Shown here: piece after piece, positions 12,101 through 20,576 of the stretch
Position numbering within the stretch: the stretch's first letter is position 1
How the letters are laid out: each line of letters starts with the position of its first letter
Origin: Strigamia acuminata
Taxonomy: Eukaryota; Arthropoda; Chilopoda; Geophilomorpha; Linotaeniidae
DNA length: 64,000 nt
Assembly (NCBI GenBank): GCA_949358305.1
Contig: OX442316.1
Span: forward strand, 13,020,001-13,084,000
Reading direction: 5' to 3'
The notes under the pieces: generated by a model
The model's input: the letters and a program-made list of their open reading frames with translations, nothing else
Database searches by the model: none
What the model was told of the DNA's origin: nothing
Translations under genes and position numbers: made by a program

Positions 12101-13465
12101 ATAATAAAACTATTTTAGAAAATTCCAGTTATTCCAATGCTGGATAAAATGGCTTTCACTACAGTGAAACATATTTGCATACTTGATCTGGCTGCTTTAT
12201 TTGTCGGCTGCTGGAGGGATCACAATTCCAATAGGCAGTGTACAATATTAATCCGACAAAAACGTAGAAAGTGCCGAGTAAAACTAATCCAGGCAAGTTA
12301 AGCCAAATTCGTCTGGAAATAAATTTAGATAATAGGCAGTGTGAATTGTAAAAAAAAAGGGAAAAGCGACCTCCATGAATGCGAATGCATCAGCTGTAGT
12401 TACAATGGGTCGGCTTTTTCTATATCCAGTGGAGAATGGATTAATTTTTTGTCATACCTTTCTACTTGTTTTTTGGTTGCACATGAAACATATCTTTGAA
12501 CTTGTATTTGACTTGTGCTGTAGCCTTGCATCCATCCTAAAGTATTTGGGATAAACAAAGACCAAAATGTGTAACGAACTCTTGGATCAAGACTGAAACT
12601 CAAGGGTTGCAACCGGTCTCCTTCGATGCACTTGTCAATAACAACAGAAATGCCACCAATGTCAATACACCCTTTGATGATTGTGGCTATCATGGCCACC
12701 AAAGCTATTACAACTTGCATTGCATCCACCCACATAACAGCTTTTATACCTCCCTGAAATAATATTGTAATGCTTTTATTGTTGTAATATTGGTGTAATA
12801 AGATGAAGAAACTTACAATACTGGTATAAACTGTAGCAATTATGATTGTTGCAAGAACTGAACCCCAAAAACTCAAACCTGTAGCTTGGTTAAGTGCTAT
12901 TGCTGGACCATAGGTGAAAAAACTAGCCTGGATTACCTAAATTAATATATTTTTAAAACCGGTATTGCTTTTTATAAGGATTATCTGTTAAATTTAATTA
13001 CCATGTTAAAAATACCTATCAATGAGCAAAATGTTCGCAAACATTTGTTAAAGCGCATCTCCACATACTATGAATTAAAAACAATTAAGAAAGGAAAATG
13101 TTTTGAATAATTTAATTAAATACTTGAAAAATACTTGTGATTTCTAGGCCGTAAAATACTGGCATGAAACCATATATTGCCATTGGAATTCCAATAATAA
13201 TTCCGGTCCATGTAAACCAGAAGTTTGCTCCGTGATTATACACTTCAGCAGGTATTCCTAGCATTCCATTTGATTCTATATAAGTTGCCATCATAGAAAA
13301 AACGACTGGGATCCATCCCATTTTGCTGTCACCTTTGAAATATTCTTTGGTGGTTGTTTGTTTTCCACCAAAACAAGCAAAATATATTCCTATTGCAAGG
13401 GAAGCCAATAGCATTCCAGATAACACTAAATAATCCACTATTTCAAAATGTGCCACTGAAATCAT
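143..13465 (-). CDS. SLC5-family sodium-coupled transporter, copy A (12 exons, interrupted by an LTR retrotransposon)
   Basis: Predicted 612-residue plasma-membrane Na+/solute symporter, nearest in motif to the monocarboxylate/multivitamin branch (SMCT/SMVT); the substrate cannot be read from sequence. Exons: 13465-13124, 13067-13002, 12936-12817, 12753-12458, 12312-12183, 11998-11910, 11816-11704, 11646-11579, 11527-11441, 11372-11206, 569-469, 402-143. All joins have GT..AG ends and keep phase. Seen: N-terminal membrane segments, FKGDSKMGWIPV, YVEMRFNK, the IQVQRYVS motif typical of SLC5, and a tail containing DDNPIV. The start is the ATG at 13465, aligned to copy B. Intron 10 (570-11205) holds the whole retrotransposon; the exon 11 acceptor AG survives only inside the 4-bp target duplication, so normal splicing is doubtful. 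Intron 3 is about 60 bp and happens to be open in frame. A minus-strand AATAAA lies at 135-140, just past the stop. Confidence 0.85.
573..2161 (-). repeat. 3' LTR (in element sense)
   Basis: Downstream LTR, 1,589 bp, 99.8% identical to the other. At 1310-1570 (plus strand) a motif with core GTCTGTG followed 7-20 bases later by CACTCTAG recurs five times, and TTCTACAACGGAATGTTGGC recurs twice (near 1391 and 1503), with a decayed third near 1590. An inverted repeat at 2020-2053 has 15-bp perfect arms around AGTA and contains AATAAA on both strands. Its minus-strand end abuts the exon 11 acceptor of SLC5 copy A. Confidence 0.95.
2162..2171 (-). other. Polypurine tract
   Basis: Minus strand AAGGGGGACT lies immediately before the TGTG of the 3' LTR, the expected place for plus-strand priming of an LTR retroelement. 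Confidence 0.8.
2349..4349 (-). CDS. Retrotransposon integrase, -1 relative to RT/RNase H frame
   Basis: The frame is open from 4349 and overlaps the end of pol by 109 bases; no ATG near its start (a GTG at 4208 is used here only for numbering, giving 619 residues). Seen: HHCC zinc-binding module (histidines near 164-171, CTHC at 201-204); catalytic core with Asp 234 (ISIDLMG), Asp 283 (SDNG) and Glu 318 (ITERAN), a DD-about-35-E triad; GPWEI resembling the GPY/F module; a charged tail with repeated EET/P and SKK. Acts in the nucleus to join element DNA to target. In most gypsy elements it is continuous with RNase H; the split is either recoding or a one-base change. Confidence 0.88.
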   Translation of the reverse strand, partial: TRRNEPSSGRIITRSTVCTRHSGLRLYRTRGDYSFLTWNGNRCASLQVTETERKHFLTNVGLSLDFFSESYNPVRFHDSGEKGEKEGCTRENCRHIDVHNCNHENVHTALTDILKVVPPTRDEIIEAQLKDPACSKILVYLKGDEKLKNRITDKHWLNAIRGYTLDEPEENKGVMLIYFAPTDEEELNDSGNGFKAVIPRSLVRRALFACHGHPLTGHAGMSKTLDRAKKMYFWPRMSKDTRNYVRSCTHCQQYKPSQHQKHRASYTPHNMTNPWETISIDLMGPKPAGRSQLKWILVIIDNCTKWIEVFPLATASSECIVNKMSEVFHRWGYPKKIISDNGKQFVSTIFNDFCRKNHVDIAHISPYHAAANITERANRTLKMMLALYSDIHSHWPKYLNSFAFAMRTAKSEATNCSPMILNTGRIVPLPFDPRITKHAIKFDKENPEAYVYSILDVIRRAHSEMHRKIQSNYEKHDRLHKDKYYICQFAKGDLVWKATHILSNKDKGISAGFAEKRDGPWEITAVLGGGSYTLRKLSDNTKAQAINIQDLMPYIPSHPIEEWTLDQKVGTNESHPTPDWMAGQVINSPELINDPVSMETEDLVEEKEEETPQISSKEDETPQNPSKKRKRFPSPVRQSKRRPKPNTKYVTDFIQLINCLKQVKLG
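4241..6631 (-). CDS. pol: Retrotransposon pol: protease, reverse transcriptase, RNase H
   Basis: No ATG start; entry is expected by -1 frameshift at 6625-6631, and the frame is open from there. Numbered from the TTG codon at 6580: aspartic protease motif LMDSGA at about 145-150; reverse transcriptase from about 330 with the YLDD catalytic box near residue 480; RNase H with ILTDAS near 630 and ELECLAVVWA after it; ADALSRA linker near the end. Stop TAA at 4241-4243. The integrase normally fused behind RNase H is in another frame, so this product stops before it. Confidence 0.92.
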   Translation of the reverse strand, partial: KKLIQGVVQIAQPPPNELFPLSEFSNDLFSRKDEFKLRHKPSHLTVPYVDDSKNKPPSLVISYEAVPVCRKASSSTGGVDENLNIMTDQLENLSIFSGSWNAPKKPLVPKVFKLRKLLKLEKWNKKERKVFLGKLCNSKLINGGKDDPRMNVQIGGLDFNALMDSGATQCFIGVQLLSNTEIPVEFVQECPRGMRVCAVGIDHRPIGQVCLCVKWADKKRVTPITFIILHKNVCGLILGHNFMRRTGVNLNPKRAVFTCDDMPGWTAPYETTELNCCLASIKTLGLQGEGNPTSPDWAEKLVEGCNSSAEEKQLLVNVLLELKNVFRDQLGCTKVAKHSIKFKPGATWKHQPYRMYNPAKKAIMTELVEELEADGLIEPATGPYISHPVIVAKPGGKYRLCIDYRWLNAITEVDAIQMPSIDLLIHHTNQAKYFTSIDLTKGYHQMEMEEEDKSKTAFYTPKGKFQFKRLPFGLCNAPSSFQHLMTTVLGDSLYKHALVYLDDIIIFSDTWENHLLHIKDVLEKLDAANLTINKNKSKFGRTSLRFLGHLISEGSLLPDPDKVSAVRNFPKPTCSKDIQRFVGLANFFRKFIPNIANIARPLTNIMHDQAKFVWDDPQTTAFETIKDILCDKDQALLHMPDMNKPFVILTDASHSGLGAVLCQDVELFCEKKQKLIMVPKAVAYASRVLHGAEGRYSTPELECLAVVWAIERFRPYIEYTTFTLESDAKALSWLMSTPEPSGRFGRWAVKIQCGAFKIIFRRGAMNQVADALSRAPLSALDTPDYDYIEPEEITHF
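6591..6631 (-). promoter_or_regulatory. Predicted -1 ribosomal frameshift signal between gag and pol
   Basis: In the gag frame the minus strand reads ACA-AAA-AAC-TGA, so the heptamer A-AAA-AAC (6625-6631) is canonical. After a 7-base spacer, GGGGGTTG (6610-6617) pairs perfectly with CAACCCCC (6591-6598) around an 11-base loop. Slipping -1 enters the pol frame, which is open from here through the rest of pol. Heptamer, spacer and stem all fit known -1 frameshift sites. Confidence 0.85.
6622..8673 (-). CDS. gag: Retrotransposon gag polyprotein (683 aa)
   Basis: Structural protein of the element, forming the particle around the RNA. The first in-frame ATG is at 8673; the frame extends slightly further upstream without ATG. 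Residues 1-25 are Arg/Gly-rich, and the first half (to about 330) is low complexity, rich in N, S, P, R and RG pairs. A gag capsid-like segment follows (about 355-540, with WFHKQRHTF and LRYTQEQ), then an acidic stretch, then one CCHC zinc knuckle CFFCHEPGHFKREC near residue 620. The stop TGA directly follows a slippery A-AAA-AAC. It overlaps the open part of the pol frame, as expected for frameshift expression of pol. Confidence 0.92.
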   Translation of the reverse strand: MARRPVRVRGTRGNRGARRRGGMCETPRGIVESDLESQGEENVPRDVSNPGSSRTDPLSVPHDLEVYCRHYQLEVTQFSSLCEAQQYTANNHHERNRVITPDVVVTNEQSVSVDRTGPRSPATYRYQQLPGWRMNVARDDNGQLNSSLSVQPSIQLPTSSWRSNSAERMGNSGQGNFSAPISRNLPSATAVNNNLPAPTGNLNDSFRVPQPRTNLSIQPRGRNENYQNFQSHTQSDGDFRNYRNSRSQGGRAPPRNQRFPGAPGDPRDSDPNSSSDESHAGRGGNYNNNFHRRNNSRSPPPPDRHQNFQGEPNPPPRDQESRSTPNSNSASNLSDENVKQIIQGLVGQIRSPSNPSQSFGKGIEIPIFDGKQTEVARFLEIVKAVALGKGIPLDDMVHTAVPGRLLGHAQRWFHKQRHTFNSWRTFEASFLDCFDLVPLTRERRLLNVKQRADESLYSFLLRYTQEQGEVPPGDKTGRAQLFDNLTQESFTALCTQGMYGDFTVDDILQYVGANRSKFESSAQLAAKLEYDNRENHPTPKLHEKSKIFPSKTSLRLTQTQDEVEDENESENDDSTDDGSMERLFAAQYEKTTGKCFFCHEPGHFKRECPALAKKLAGKTDSLNSNKRFNHSAPNPEFKRPKQNWVTSETLDSKFTDFQKNMVDLLIKHLPAATDSVTPDETKN
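8674..9533 (-). other. Retrotransposon untranslated leader
   Basis: Between the primer site and the gag ATG. A 116-codon open frame on the minus strand (8728-9078) has no recognisable domain and is not supported as a gene. AT-rich 9120-9530. Confidence 0.6.
9534..9551 (-). other. Primer binding site, tRNA-Gln type
   Basis: Minus strand reads TGGAGGTTCTACCGAGAT, two bases inside the LTR edge. It complements the 3' end (including CCA) of a eukaryotic tRNA-Gln with at most one mismatch against the common form. tRNA identity is from remembered tRNA sequences. Confidence 0.75.
9554..11142 (-). repeat. 5' LTR (in element sense)
   Basis: Upstream LTR of the minus-strand element, 1,589 bp, starting TGTGACG at its minus-strand 5' end (11142) and ending CGTCACA at 9554. 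It would carry the promoter. It contains a perfect AT-rich hairpin and a five-fold degenerate repeat described under the other LTR. Two plus-strand open frames inside it (9894-10346 and 10521-10847) are antisense and judged chance. Confidence 0.95.
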
Positions 13466-14717
13466 TGTACGAATAGAGTAGCAAATAAAACTAAATGATC
13501 CGCTGTTTGAAAACGTGTTGTGGTCTACAATAGCATCAAATCGAGATATTGCATCAATATAATTGCAAGTATCCTCTTTGATTCGCTGAAGCGATTTCTT
13601 TGGACTATGTAATTTTATTGTACTTATGATGCTTAATTAACCGTGATATTACAAACGCTATATTATACATTGGAAAATATAGTTTCTCTTGATTTTGTTT
13701 TTACGACACGTTTTTATAATATTCACCTCTTAAGTCTTAAATGTGAATAGAAAGTTAGGGAATGGGTGGTGGTACAAGAATATTTGTTATAGGTGGTGGT
13801 CACCAGCTGATATATAAAATTAAAAATGTATTTTTACCACACTTCGAAAGTTAATGTGTTAAAACTAGTGAGTTTTTAAATAGAGTTGTTGTTTAGTGAA
13901 GCGAACCCCGAAGGGAGAACTAGACTCTTTAAGTGTTTTATCAGTTTTATATCAGTTCATGTCATTTTATCAGTTTTATGTCAATTTATATCGCTTTCAT
14001 ATTGTTTGCGTTGTTTTAAGTGATTTAATCATTTGAAATATTTAGTGAATTTATTGTTTTTATTCATTTGGATTTGATAGATTTGTTAATAACATACTCC
14101 GTACCGTAATTTACATTTACCGTATGTTTGATTTGATGTTTTTGGTTGTGTTGATTTTTAATTTATTTTGTGGTTACCCTGGGTCCACTGAATCTTTGAT
14201 CACTTGATTATCGGAATGTGGGAATTAAAACTCCCCCTTTTTACATCTTTTGTTTTTAAGAATAAAAGCCAGCAGTTGCTTTACTTTTCTCAAGGCGTGT
14301 GCATCCTGTCTGTTTTTCTCCACTACAAGCAGTTTAAAACCATTTTTTTGAGATCTTTGGAAAGAACATTTGTTTGCTGATTCACGTTATATTAACACGA
14401 GATTTAATATAATGTTAGTGAGGACAAATACAGATGTGTCACAATAAGGAAATAAATCACATTTTACATCAACTTTCATGTGTCACGGTTGGTGAGAGTT
14501 GGAACATGGGATTTAGTTTTAATTGATGCTTTCCTCCACTTCATTTGGTGACACAAGCTTAAATATAGTAATTTTAGAAACTTTAAATTGTGATGTTTTA
14601 TGAAGAGTGAGGCCACGAAATACATAATTAACTTACAGACTGGCTGGATTGTTTTGTTAATTTATTTAAAAACAACTTTATTATTTGTGTCAGAAGTACA
14701 GAAACTTTCATTTTCTA
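13466..14717. other. Intergenic spacer between SLC5 copies
   Basis: No supported exon. It should contain the promoter of copy A and the 3' end of copy B; a 71-codon plus-strand frame here is antisense to copy B exon 12. Confidence 0.6.
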
Positions 14718-17700
14718 CTAGTCTACAGTAAAGGTTGGATTGTCTCTCGGCTTATCATCACCATCAGTATTTAAATGTAGATTTTTTAATTCAATTTGGC
14801 CAGGACAGACTTTATTTGTATCGGTAATAATGTTAGAAGATTGCTCGTTTTCTAATATCAGCATTTTATTGTACTTTTTCTTAAATAATACTTTCATTAT
14901 TCGTCTCGTTAATGGACTTAGTAACTTTAAACCATATTCTTCGTTGGTGCCTTAAAATACAAAACATTAACGACCAACAAAAATTAGAAAGAATATCAAA
15001 AAAGAAAATAACCTACCAAGGCAAACACTAGATATTGATCCAATCAGCATAGCTGTAAACCATGATATGGGCATCATCCAAAAAAATGAAATTTTATACA
15101 AATCGAATATATCATCGCTGTTAAAAATAAAAAGAAATGTGTCTTTGGATGAACTAAACAAAAATTAATCATTACTCACGAATTTACAGGAGCAGAAGTA
15201 GGACGTGGAATCCACGTGTCTCCCAGAACATTGCTGCAATTGTCTGTAGATATTGGTAAAGGTGACGATGGTGGGCGATATACTTGGTATCCAATAGACA
15301 CCCACCATCCCATGCCGATTCCACACAACATTCCGAGCAAAGCACCCTGAATTTGTGTAAAACATGTGAAATAAATCGACAATCGAAAGATACAGTTCTT
15401 ACCTTTGTAGTAGCCCATGGTACAAACATTCCCAATGTAAACAGTGCAAAATTAGCACCTACAGTTGCACCTCCCATATAATCAATAGCCTAGTTAATAA
15501 AACGTAAACAAAAACTATCCTTTTCAGAATCTATTTCATCTTACTTGAACTATGCCGCCTAAGTTCATGATTGCAACAACCATGAGGACACACACAAAAC
15601 TATAAGCAACAGCTGAGAACATTATAAATACATAAAGGAAAAAGTTTACGTTGTAATTTTTGCAAACCTACCGATGAATTTAGATAAAACTGTGGCTTTG
15701 TAGTCTGAAAGTGATTTCCATCGTGGTTTGATGTAATCTTCAAGCGTAATAGCTGCTAGAGAGTTTAATATAGACGATGTTGTACTAGAAATTTAAAAAG
15801 ATTTATTTTAAAGAACAAAATTCTAAATTATAATTGGAATTTTTTAAATTCATTTGTTCTCTCGCACCTGAGAGCGGCACTGTAAACGCCAGCGACAAAT
15901 AATCCCGGCATACCAGGTATTGATGCCATTGTTTGCATTACAAACAGAGGAAATATCTTGAAGAGAAAAAATAATAAAAAGAACATCTAAAATTGAAATA
16001 ACACTGAAAGGTAATTGAATACTTGATCGGGTTGCTCAATTTGCTGGCTGCTGTAGGGATCACAATCCCAATAGGCAGTGTACAACATTAATCCAACAAA
16101 AACGAAGAAAGTGCCTAGTAAAACTAATCCAGGTAAGTTAAGCCATATTCGTCTAGAAATAAATGAAACTAATATAGTGGAATTACTGTCTTCGGATTGT
16201 ACTCGAAAAGGTAATTAATTATCTATTTGTTATACCTTTCCACTTGTTTTTTTGTTGCACATGAAACATATCTTTGAACCTGTATTTGACTAGTGCTGTA
16301 GCCCTGCATCCATCCTAAAGTATTTGGAATCAATAAAGACCAAAATGTGAAACGAACTCTTGGATCAAGACTGAAACTTAGGGGTTGCAGCCGGCCTCCT
16401 TCGATGCACTTGTCAATTACAACAGAAATACCACCAATGTCAATACATCCTTTGATGATTGTGGCTATCATGGCTACCAAAGCTATTATAACTTGCATTG
16501 TATCCACCCACATAACAGCTTTTATACCGCCCTGAAATGATATTGCAAAGCTTTTATTGTTATAATATCTTTACAATAAGACAAAAAATACTTACAATAC
16601 TAGTATATGCAGTAGCAATAATGGTTGTAGTAAGAACAGAGCCCCAAACATTTAAACCTGTTGCTTGATTAAGTGCTATGGCTGGACCGTAAGTGAAAAA
16701 ACTAGCTTGGATTATCTAAATTGATATATTTTTAAAAAACTGGTATTAGATATTACTTTTTATTATAGTAGCTGCATTCAAAAATTAAAATACGAATTTT
16801 AGTTTAAGTGTATTTTAAGTTTTAACATGGGTTTAAACAGGAAATGATGTCATTTTTGGTTTAAAATTGAAGTAAAACACAAAATATTTTAGTTTTTGAA
16901 TGCAGCTAGTGTTAAGGTTAAATCTTATTACCATGTTCAAAATACCTATCAATGAACAAAATATTCTTATATATTTATTAAAACGCATTTCCACGTACTA
17001 CAAATATATATAAAAAAAAATTTAAAACACACAAATTTTTCAAAAACAGTAGAATCTCGATTATTATTGGGGACATGGGTGTTCATTAAACCGAATTGTT
17101 CGGATAAACGAACATTAGATTTATACACATACTGTACTGCATATGAAAATAAAAGGTCATTAAAATATAGTTTGAAAGCACTAAAACCGACCAAAATTGG
17201 ATAAAAATTGTCAAAATACAAAAAAATCGATTAAAATCGGTAAAAAATCGATTAAAATTGGTAAAATATCGATTAAAATTGGTTTAAAAAATCGATTAAA
17301 ATCGTTAAAAAATCGATTAAAATTGGTAAAAAAAATCGATCAAAATCGGTAAAAAAAAATCAGAAGAAAATCGATTAAAATCGGTAAAAAAAAATCGATT
17401 AAAATCGGTAAAAAAAATCGATTAAAATTGGTAAAAAATTGATAAAAATTGCTTTAATGCTGTTGGAATAACCGAAATTTCGTATAACCGGTGTTCCGAT
17501 AATCGAGGTTCTACTGCAGTTCAATTTGGTACCTGAAAAATACTTGTGATCTCAAGGTCGTAAAAGACCGGCATGAATCCGTAAATTGCCATTGGAATTC
17601 CAATTATAGTTCCAGTCCATGTAAACCAGAAGTTTGCTCCGTGATTATACACTTCTGCAGGTATTCCTAACATTCCATTCGATTGTATACAATTAGCCAT

Positions 17701-17874
17701 CATTGAAAAGACGACTGGTATCCATCCCATTTTGCTGTTGCCTTTGAAATATTCTTTGGTTGTTGTTTGTTTTCCACCAAAACAAGCAAAATATATTCCT
17801 ATTGCTAGTGAAGCCAGTAGCATTCCAGCAAACACTAAATAATCCACAACTTCAAAATGTGCCACTGAAACCAT
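14718..17874 (-). CDS. SLC5-family sodium-coupled transporter, copy B (12 exons, intact)
   Basis: Tandem paralogue of copy A, predicted 603 residues. Exons: 17874-17533, 16997-16932, 16715-16596, 16531-16236, 16152-16023, 15956-15868, 15784-15672, 15612-15545, 15489-15403, 15346-15180, 15117-15017, 14950-14718. Exons 1-11 match copy A base for base in length (342, 66, 120, 296, 130, 89, 113, 68, 87, 167, 101) and phase, so the duplication is recent enough to keep structure. The last exon diverges: the tail after about residue 545 is shorter and ends with a TAG at 14718, though a DNP motif is kept near the end of both. The ATG at 17874 is chosen because it aligns with copy A (MVSVAHFE versus MISVAHFE). 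A TATA-like TATTTATAGC on the minus strand lies about 70-80 bases upstream. Intron 1 carries a TIR element with a minisatellite. Family assignment is firm; substrate is unknown. Confidence 0.88.
17047..17516. mobile_element. Small TIR element with internal minisatellite, in intron 1 of SLC5 copy B
   Basis: Ends are inverted: CAGTAGAATCTCGATTAT at the left and the complement of CAGTAGAACCTCGATTAT at the right. The interior 17221-17450 holds about ten degenerate copies of a ~21-bp unit with core TCGATTAAAATCGG. It begins 16 bases inside the exon 1 donor. The ends resemble Tc1/mariner-pogo MITEs; no transposase and no clear TA duplication is seen. Confidence 0.7.
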
Positions 17875-20576
17875 GGTAGAATGAAAAGTAAATTCAGAAA
17901 TAGATTCAAATTCCAACTAAACATGACTATAATTGGAGATTGCTATAAATAGTAATTATAGGCAGTTCTCATTGCACATTCAATTACACTCAAGGAGTTA
18001 TTAATTATATACACCCGATTGTAAAGAATTAATGTTTTTCTTTTTCCTTGATGCAGGCTGTACTTGTTGAAACTGGCGTTTGAAAATGGATGATTAATAA
18101 AAGGGGGTTTGGAGGTGACGCTATGTTTGGTTACCAGAGGGTCACTTCAGTATGTTAATTGTTTGTGTAAAGGGAGGGGAATAGTATTTACATATTTTCT
18201 GTTTAAACAATAAAAAATCACTGTTTCGATGTAACTCATGTGTGCTTGTGCCTTTTCTTCACAATCCAGACCAATCTGTTTAAATCCAGCGACATCAAGA
18301 ATTCTAATTGACTTTACTCCTATTTCGTATAATTAAAGTTGTGAAAACATACAGTACTCATTACGGTGCAGCCCTACCTAACAACCGACCAACTGCACAC
18401 AGGCCAAACAGTGGAGTTACAAGTTTTCCACTATACTTATAGGCATAACAGGGGTTTTTATAAGGGAAAAATACCTGTCGCAAACTCTCTATTGTCTGCA
18501 AGTCAACTTAAAACGTTACGATTCAAACATGTGACATTTTGACAGTTCTGCCTGCATGTTGGCCGCTGTAACTCTTCAACTGTTGACCAAGGCCAATATC
18601 AATATTCGTTGAAATATTACTATTCAGAATCGTCCAAATGCCACATTTTTGAATTTTAACTTTACGATACATGCTAGTTAAATAAAACAGTTATGTGCTG
18701 AGGAATTAATGAGGAATTAGGATTTTACCAAATTTTTTTGTTTCAAATAAAAAACATACGATCAGACATTTTGGCACTTTTTATCGGAACTTCGTTTTGT
18801 AATAAGTAACGGTTTGGATCCAAATAAATGTATTATATTCAATACAATTAAACCTACTTGTTAGTCTGTAACTGTTACACGAAACGAATTGTCCAACAGA
18901 GCCTGAGTGCCATCTAGATTGTATAATAACTTAGAATAGTTGTTTGGAAGAAAATGGTAACGGTCGTTGTGGTTTTATTTCGTGTGATTCCTGTAGTGAA
19001 TGAAACCAGGCATGAACAAGGTCAAAAAGGAAATTTCCTCACGCATTAATGCAAATTTATATTATTATGTGTAAAATGTTTGCTCGAGGCTACACATTCT
19101 CACGGTCTCTATTCGCATGTTTTTGTTGTTATTTATTTTTTTATATTTTAACACATGAAATGTTAAGAGGTCACAATTAGAAACTGTGGCGCCATGAAAT
19201 ATGAATGGTATTAGGTTGAATCATCACAACGTTATGTTGATTAATTATTAGTGGTTTATTGCTTCTTTTAATTGCTTTTATTCAATTATAGCAGAATTAA
19301 AGAAAATTGATTGAACCCCAGTTTGCTACAAATGAGCTCAATGAACCACCATTCTTTCGCGCTTGAGGTCTTCGCATACTAACGGAATTTGCGTATCGTA
19401 TATACTAACTTCTTTTTTCTAGTTTCAATTCAAAGTTTTGCTCCTTTAACTATCAATCTTTAGTTCAATCAGCTCGTTATTTTGTAACCGACTGTACCCG
19501 TCTACCGGTAGAGATCGATCAATTTGCGTAAATTTTGCTATAGTTTAAGTGCAGCTACACACGCCTCATTTAAGGACAGAAACAATCTTAATGATGAAAA
19601 GTTTTGTTTACTATAGAGAAAACAAACATACCGGATAAATTAAAGCTACAATTCTTTTACACAGTAAAATGAATCAATACTGATGTGTCTCAATGAGGAA
19701 GAAAGTCAAATGAGGTATCAGCGTTCATGTGTAAAGATTAAAGATTACACGTGAAATTTTAACTTGTTCGATCTAATCTACGGATATAATGAAATATGTT
19801 AGGAGAAATAAAACAAAAACATGTGTATTATATTCTGTTGCAGTAGGTGAAGACATAGCTTTATGTGAGCAAGGTAAGAAACACAATTTTTATACACTTT
19901 TTCTCTTCCAGGGCTGGCATTTGCATTTTTAATACCTTAGAGCACATACGTAATGGTAGCCTCTTTCTACTCTAAATGAATATTATTATATTTTTAAATT
20001 ATAACTTTTCCCAGGGGGCTGGGATTGCCTATATATTGATTGATATTGATTGTCAAACCTTTTCTTACTTGTTAGACAAAAAGTTAGTTTATAGAAAGTC
20101 ACAACAGCGGATGTGTTTTATTTTTTAAATTCAATAAATTGTTTTTGGTGTTTGCAGAGAATCTTACCCTGAGTTGGTTTGATAAAATTTTAGTTTTTCG
20201 ATTTTGATATGAGTTTCTCAAAAGAAAGAAAGAAAAAAAACTTCCAATTTTATCAAATTAAAATTAATTATCAATCCACTCACAAATTCTGTGTTACAGC
20301 AAAAAATTATTCCCAACAATAAATTTCTTTATAAAATGTGTTTTTACAAGATTTTAAGAAGTTTTCATTGAAAGGAAATTTTTTTAAAATTGTTATAGCA
20401 ACCTTACAGTATAAATGCTTAAAGAACCAACTTTTAAGGTTATATCTAAAACAGATTCTCAAAACATTAGATTCTTAGATTCTCAACACATTACTTCGAA
20501 AAATACTTTCCTGCGAAGCAGAGACACACAAACCTTCCAATATAATTGTATTTTCAATTTTTTTTGTATTTAATAG
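17875..20576. other. Intergenic region upstream of SLC5 copy B and of the SLC24-like gene
   Basis: No exon supported. The two flanking genes are divergent, so promoters for both should lie here. The first coding exon of the SLC24-like gene (initiator ATG plus a few codons ending in phase 2) should also lie here but I could not place it. Confidence 0.5.

Noticed and set aside
12400-12876. Single 158-codon exon in SLC5 copy A
   Set aside because: It reads through a ~60-bp intron that happens to lack stops; copy B shows clear splice sites at the same places.
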